Below are positions 60,505-64,000 of a stretch of DNA of 64,000 nucleotides, piece after piece. The notes under the pieces were generated by a model. That model was given only the letters and a program-made list of their open reading frames with translations, ran no database searches and had not been told where the DNA came from. The stretch's first letter is position 1; every line of letters starts with the position of its first letter. The translations under genes were made by a program, and so were the position numbers. Origin of the DNA: Nakamurella lactea DSM 19367 (GTDB taxonomy: Bacteria; Actinomycetota; Actinomycetes; Mycobacteriales; Nakamurellaceae); contig NZ_KE384551.1 of assembly GCF_000426645.1 (NCBI RefSeq), positions 115,389-179,388 on the forward strand, written 5' to 3'.

Positions 60505-61231
60505 CCGGCTGATGGGTCGAACTCGCTGCGGCAGAAGACTTCCGGGGCGCCCGCAGCACGTAGCCGAATCCGCGGTGGGTGTGAATCAGCGGCTCGAGCC
60601 CGTCGAGGTCGATCTTGCGCCGCAGGTAGGAGATGTAGGTGGCGACCACCGAATCGTCGCCGACGAAGTCGACGCCCCAGACCGCATCCAGCAGCTGACG
60701 CCGCGACAGCACCACGCCGGAGTTGATCATCAGGTGGCGCAGCATCTTGTACTCGGTCGGTGCCAGGTCGATGTCCTCGCCGGCCCTGGTCACCTGGTAG
60801 GTCTCCGGGTCCAGCGTCAGGTCGGCCACCACCAGCGCATCGGTCACGTCGCCGGCCGGGCGGACCCGGCGCAACACTGCCGACACCCGGGCGGCCAGTT
60901 CCTCCAGGCCGAACGGCTTGGTCACGTAGTCGTCGCCGCCGGCGGTCAGGCCGGCGATCTTGTCGGCCGGGGTGTCCCTGGCGGACAGGAAGACGACGCC
61001 GGCGTCGACGCCGGCGGCGCGCACCCTGCGCATCACCTCGAGCCCATCGAAATCGGGCAGCATGACGTCCAGCACGATCAGGTCGGGTTGGGTCTCGACG
61101 GCCGCCCGGACCGCCTCCCGGCCGGTGGCCGCGACCGCGACCTCGTACCCGAGGAAACGCATCGAGGTGGCCACGATGTCCTGCAGTGACGGCTCGTCGT
61201 CGACCACCAATAAACGTCCACCGCTCGACAT
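60497..61231 (-). CDS. OmpR-family response regulator (TrcR-like)
   Basis: A 244-residue regulator. The receiver shows LLVVDDEPSLQD, the phosphoacceptor Asp in DLIVLDVMLPDFDG, and KPFGLEELAARV. The winged-helix effector domain has LDAVWGVDFVGDDSVVATYI then SYLRRKIDLDGLEPLIHTHR and GFGYVLRAP. It pairs with the overlapping kinase gene and probably binds direct repeats at its own and other promoters. ATG 61231 has AGGAGG 8 nt upstream, which decides against an earlier in-frame start at 61285. Target genes are unknown. Confidence 0.95.
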   Translation of the reverse strand: MSSGGRLLVVDDEPSLQDIVATSMRFLGYEVAVAATGREAVRAAVETQPDLIVLDVMLPDFDGLEVMRRVRAAGVDAGVVFLSARDTPADKIAGLTAGGDDYVTKPFGLEELAARVSAVLRRVRPAGDVTDALVVADLTLDPETYQVTRAGEDIDLAPTEYKMLRHLMINSGVVLSRRQLLDAVWGVDFVGDDSVVATYISYLRRKIDLDGLEPLIHTHRGFGYVLRAPRKSSAAASSTHQPGG

Positions 61232-61445
61232 GATGCGTCCTCCTTCAGGCACGGCCAGATCGCCGCTTCGAGCGGCCAACACCACATGACCACACTAAAC
61301 GGGCAACAGATTGGTCAGGGTGTGTGAACGACATGAGAACCGGACTCGCCTGCCGGTGCGCCTGGAAACCCGTCGCCAGTTGGCCAGATCCAGCCCGAAA
61401 CGGCCGAATCTGCTCGACTGGGGACGGGTTTCCAGTTTCACTGAC

Positions 61446-62213
61446 TCATTCGCCGAAGCGTCGGTGTCTGGCCGCGTAGTCGCGCAGTGCGCGCAGGAAG
61501 TCGACCCGGCGGAAATCGGGCCAGTAGGCCTCGCAGAACCAGTACTCGGAATGCGCGCTCTGCCACAGCAGGAATCCGGACAGCCGCTGCTCGCCGGAGG
61601 TGCGGATGAACAGGTCGGGGTCGGGCTGTCCCGAGGTGTACAGATGCCGACCGATGCCCTCCGTGGTGACGGACTCGATCAGCTCGGGCAGGTCGTCGCC
61701 GCGTTCGGCGCCCTCGGCCAGCAACGACCGGACGGCGTCGACGATCTCCTGGCGGCCGCCGTACCCGACGGCGATGTTGATCTGCAGCCCGGTGCGGTCG
61801 GCGGTCCGCATCTCGGCGGCCGCCAGCCGGGTGGCCACCGGCTGTGGCAGCACGTCCATCGAACCGACGATCCGCAGCCGCCACGGTTTGTCCGGGGCGG
61901 CGAGTTCGTCCGCAACGTCCGGGATGATCGCCAGCAACGCCTCGACCTCGTCATCCGAGCGCCGCAGGTTGTCGGTGGACAGCAACCACAGGGTGACGGT
62001 GCCGATGCCCGCCGCGGTGCACCATTCGAGCAGGTCGGCGATATGCCTTGCCCCCACCCGGTGACCGTCGGACACGTTCTCGAAACCGGCCTTGCGGGCC
62101 CAACGGCGGTTGCCGTCGAGCATCACGCCGACATGGTGCGGGATCTGGGCACCGACGAGTTCCCGGGTGAGCTTGCGTTCGTACAGTCGGTAGACGACGG
62201 CCGGGAGCCTCAC
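61446..62213 (-). CDS. Short-chain (Z)-isoprenyl diphosphate synthase (UppS family)
   Basis: A 255-residue cis-prenyltransferase. The catalytic Asp is in VGVMLDGNRRWARKAG, the basic diphosphate-binding residues follow, and FIRTSGEQRLSGFLLWQSAH is the C-terminal signature. The protein resembles mycobacterial Rv1086, which makes omega,E,Z-farnesyl diphosphate for decaprenyl phosphate synthesis, as opposed to the long-chain enzyme. Chain length here is inferred from the neighbourhood and not from residues. The start is GTG 62213. It is divergent from the hemolysin III gene. Confidence 0.92.
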   Translation of the reverse strand: MRLPAVVYRLYERKLTRELVGAQIPHHVGVMLDGNRRWARKAGFENVSDGHRVGARHIADLLEWCTAAGIGTVTLWLLSTDNLRRSDDEVEALLAIIPDVADELAAPDKPWRLRIVGSMDVLPQPVATRLAAAEMRTADRTGLQINIAVGYGGRQEIVDAVRSLLAEGAERGDDLPELIESVTTEGIGRHLYTSGQPDPDLFIRTSGEQRLSGFLLWQSAHSEYWFCEAYWPDFRRVDFLRALRDYAARHRRFGE

Positions 62214-62303
62214 GCGTCACACCCTACCCACGGTTGCTGCGGCCGGAGGAGATCACCACCGTTGCCCCTGGTGACTACGCCAATCGTGGGGAACTATGGA
62301 GGG

Positions 62304-62978
62304 ATGACCGCCGCCCCCGTTGTTGCCGAGCAGGCGGGCCGTGTTCGCCCGCGGGCCCGCGGCTGGATCCATCTGTACTCCGCCTACATCGCATCGGTGG
62401 TCGGCACCGCGCTGGTGGTGATGGCCGCAACCACCGTCGGCATCAGCGCTGCGGTGGCATGCGCGGTCTACACCCTCACGGTGATCGGGCTGTTCACCAT
62501 CAGTTCCACGTATCACCTGCACACCTGGCAGAACTCGAGGACCAGGACCTGGATGAAGCGCGCCGATCATTCGATGATCTTCGTGTTCATCGCCGGCACC
62601 TACACGCCGATCGCGGTGCTGGCCCTGCCGCTGGACAAACGGGTCTGGGTGCTGGCGATCGTCTGGGGCGGTGCGCTGGGCGGGGTGGCACTGAAGATGC
62701 TCTGGCCGCATGCACCGCGATGGGTGGGCGTGCCGTTCTACCTCGCGCTCGGCTGGGTCGCCGTCTTCCTGATCCCGGACATCCTGCACAACGGCGGAGT
62801 CGCCGCGCTGGTGCTGATCCTGGCCGGCGGGCTGCTGTACTCGGTGGGCGCCGTGTTCTACGCCACCCGCCGGCCGGATCCGTGGCCGAAGACGTTCGGC
62901 TACCACGAGTTCTTCCACGCCCTGGTGTCGCTGGCCGCGCTGTGTCACTGCGTGGCCATCTGGCTGCTGCTCTACTGA
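62304..62978 (+). CDS. Hemolysin III family membrane protein (PAQR-like)
   Basis: A 224-residue, seven-helix protein. The family motifs are SSTYHLHTW (first His pair), KRADHSMIFVFIAGTYTPIA (Asp-His) and FGYHEFFHALVSLAALCHCV, which together form a zinc site at the inner face. Bacterial HlyIII proteins are related to PAQR receptors and may act as hydrolases; a role in lipid homeostasis is a guess. ATG 62304 is preceded by ATGGAGGG, an unusually close ribosome site. The neighbour is the cis-prenyl synthase, the order also seen in mycobacteria. Confidence 0.93.
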   Translation: MTAAPVVAEQAGRVRPRARGWIHLYSAYIASVVGTALVVMAATTVGISAAVACAVYTLTVIGLFTISSTYHLHTWQNSRTRTWMKRADHSMIFVFIAGTYTPIAVLALPLDKRVWVLAIVWGGALGGVALKMLWPHAPRWVGVPFYLALGWVAVFLIPDILHNGGVAALVLILAGGLLYSVGAVFYATRRPDPWPKTFGYHEFFHALVSLAALCHCVAIWLLLY

Positions 62979-63024
62979 GCCGCCCGGCGGGCGAGCCGGC
63001 CCGGCGAGGATCGAGGTGGTCTTG

Positions 63025-63819
63025 TCACAGCTCGGGGCCCTCGGCGCGCAGCCGGTCGACCTCTTGCATGGCGTCGCGCAGCTGGCCGAGCCATTCGTCG
63101 GCGTGTTCGCCGACCAGCCGGACCGCCCAGGCGAGCGCGTCGGAGCGGGAACGGGCGACGCCGGCCGCGACCAGTGTGTCCAGCACCTGCCGCTCGTCCT
63201 GCCGCAGCCGGGTCATCACCGGCGCGGAGAGCGTGGTGAACAGCTCTTCGGTGTCGCCGATCCTTGCACCCCAGGACACCTGCCGGCCGTAGCGGTGTTC
63301 GGCCTGCCGGGCGACATCGATCCGCTCGGCCCTGGTTTCCTCCCGGAACCGGGAGATCCGACCGTTCTGGGCAGCGGCCAGCGCCGCCGCGTCGTCGAGT
63401 TCCTCGGTGAGCGCCGGCAGTGTGCCGACCACCAGGATCTCGTCGCGGTCGACCGTTACCTCGGGTGCGCCGGTGAACCAGCCCTCCGGCAGCCGTCCGG
63501 CGAACCAGCCGGCCGCGTCGGAGGCGTCCGGAGATTCCGGGACGCCGCGACCGCGCGGGCCACGCGGGCCCCATCCGCCGTGCGGGCCGCCCCGGCGTCC
63601 GCCACGTTCTCCGCGTCCGCCCCGCTCGCCGCGTTCACCGCGTTCACCGCGTTCGCCGCGTTCGCCGCCGCGGTGACCGCCTTCGCCACGCCCGCCGCCT
63701 CGTCCGCCGCGTCCGCGAGGGGTGACGTCATCCGCGTTGTCCGACCCGGCCGCGCTGTCGGCCGGTCCTTCCGGCCCGAAGCGTGCGCGCGGGCCGCGAT
63801 GTGTGTTGTGGTCCCTCAT
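63025..63819 (-). CDS. Arg/Gly-rich protein with a C-terminal helical domain
   Basis: A 264-residue protein. Residues 1-95 are an RGG-like disordered tract with GERGERGERGER repeats (9 bp each) and GPRGPRGRG. The C-terminal part is folded: GWFAGRLPEGWFTGAPEVTV, then IDVARQAEHRYGRQVSWGAR and LRQDERQVLDTLVAAGVARS with RSDALAWAVRLVGEHADEWL. The latter resembles an N-terminal-less ribbon or helical module found in actinobacterial proteins of unknown function. RGG tracts often bind RNA. ATG 63819 has AAGGAGG nearby. No operon partner is visible. Confidence 0.78.
   Translation of the reverse strand: MRDHNTHRGPRARFGPEGPADSAAGSDNADDVTPRGRGGRGGGRGEGGHRGGERGERGERGERGERGGRGERGGRRGGPHGGWGPRGPRGRGVPESPDASDAAGWFAGRLPEGWFTGAPEVTVDRDEILVVGTLPALTEELDDAAALAAAQNGRISRFREETRAERIDVARQAEHRYGRQVSWGARIGDTEELFTTLSAPVMTRLRQDERQVLDTLVAAGVARSRSDALAWAVRLVGEHADEWLGQLRDAMQEVDRLRAEGPEL
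63596..63665 (-). repeat. 9-bp repeat encoding GER/GGR in the RGG-like tract
   Basis: Units such as cgcgttcac and cgcgttcgc recur about seven times and code for the GERGERGER stretch. Confidence 0.85.
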
Positions 63820-64000
63820 CGGGAGCCTCCTTCATGTCTGTGGGTCGGTGTCTGTCACCAACCTCCGCAATGTTTGATTACAACATTACACATCTACACA
63901 ACGCGCGGCTGGCGGATTTGTTCCCGACAGCGTCGGATTCACGGACGCCGGCCGCAGTCGCGCGTGACTATTTCTGGCCTCAACTCTTCCGAACCCGCAG
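63820..64000. other. AT-richer upstream region of the RGG-like gene
   Basis: This 181-bp end segment is less GC-rich than the rest. It contains AATGTT-tgattac-AACATT (63869-63887), a perfect dyad that probably belongs to the promoter or an operator of the minus-strand gene. No coding region can be supported at the right edge. Confidence 0.5.

Overview
High-GC Gram-positive (Actinomycetota) DNA with dense genes on both strands, frequent GTG starts and purine-rich Shine-Dalgarno sites. The core genes run in an order that resembles the Mycobacterium tuberculosis Rv1085c-Rv1166 region as I recall it: lpqW-like and typA at the left, then ychF, a DUF6542 protein, zwf, ispH, an Rv1109c-like protein, xseA-xseB, a DUF4245 protein, fumC, phoH2, a short-chain cis-prenyl synthase and a hemolysin III protein at the right. 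An LpqW-like lipoprotein, a GT87 mannosyltransferase and a lipid-droplet-type protein suit an actinobacterium that makes phosphatidylinositol mannosides or related lipoglycans. Nakamurella or a relative is my best guess, but nothing in the window proves it.

Layout. 0-4.3 kb: a truncated peptide-binding lipoprotein gene, the LpqW-like gene and typA. 4.5-7.4 kb: 31-bp repeats and a polar amino acid ABC transporter. 7.6-12.9 kb: a thiamine ABC transporter operon under a TPP riboswitch, ending in an unusual SRPBCC-Nudix fusion. 12.9-20.5 kb: GT87 mannosyltransferase, GGCT-like, methyltransferase, DUF222-HNH, YrdC-like and secreted proteins. 20.6-24.2 kb: a globin and two TetR systems with visible operators. 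24.2-31.1 kb: two glycine-rich lipoproteins, a large LuxR-type ATPase regulator and an alpha/beta hydrolase, with related palindromes beside both putative target units. 31.1-40.6 kb: small regulator/target pairs (TetR-SDR, MarR-MFS, VapBC, MarR-receiver-like, GNAT, TetR-DUF4287). 40.6-64 kb: mostly core genes, with an alkylation-repair pair, a PhoH2 protein and a two-component system.

Main points. (1) The thiamine operon is tightly coupled (TAG-ATG junction, GTGA overlap) and carries a Nudix fusion of unknown substrate. (2) The LuxR-type regulator, hydrolase and glycine-rich pair look like one uncharacterised regulon. (3) Two MarR paralogues share the operator pattern TTGG-N5-CCAA. (4) The last 45 bp of ychF is duplicated 3.2 kb away and flanks an accessory block. 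(5) Many linkers and N-termini are built from in-frame tandem repeats, most often 15 bp (five codons). (6) A TetR-linked promoter at 21.24 kb appears leaderless and carries two copies of one operator. No rRNA, CRISPR array, transposase or integrase was seen, and no convincing tRNA.
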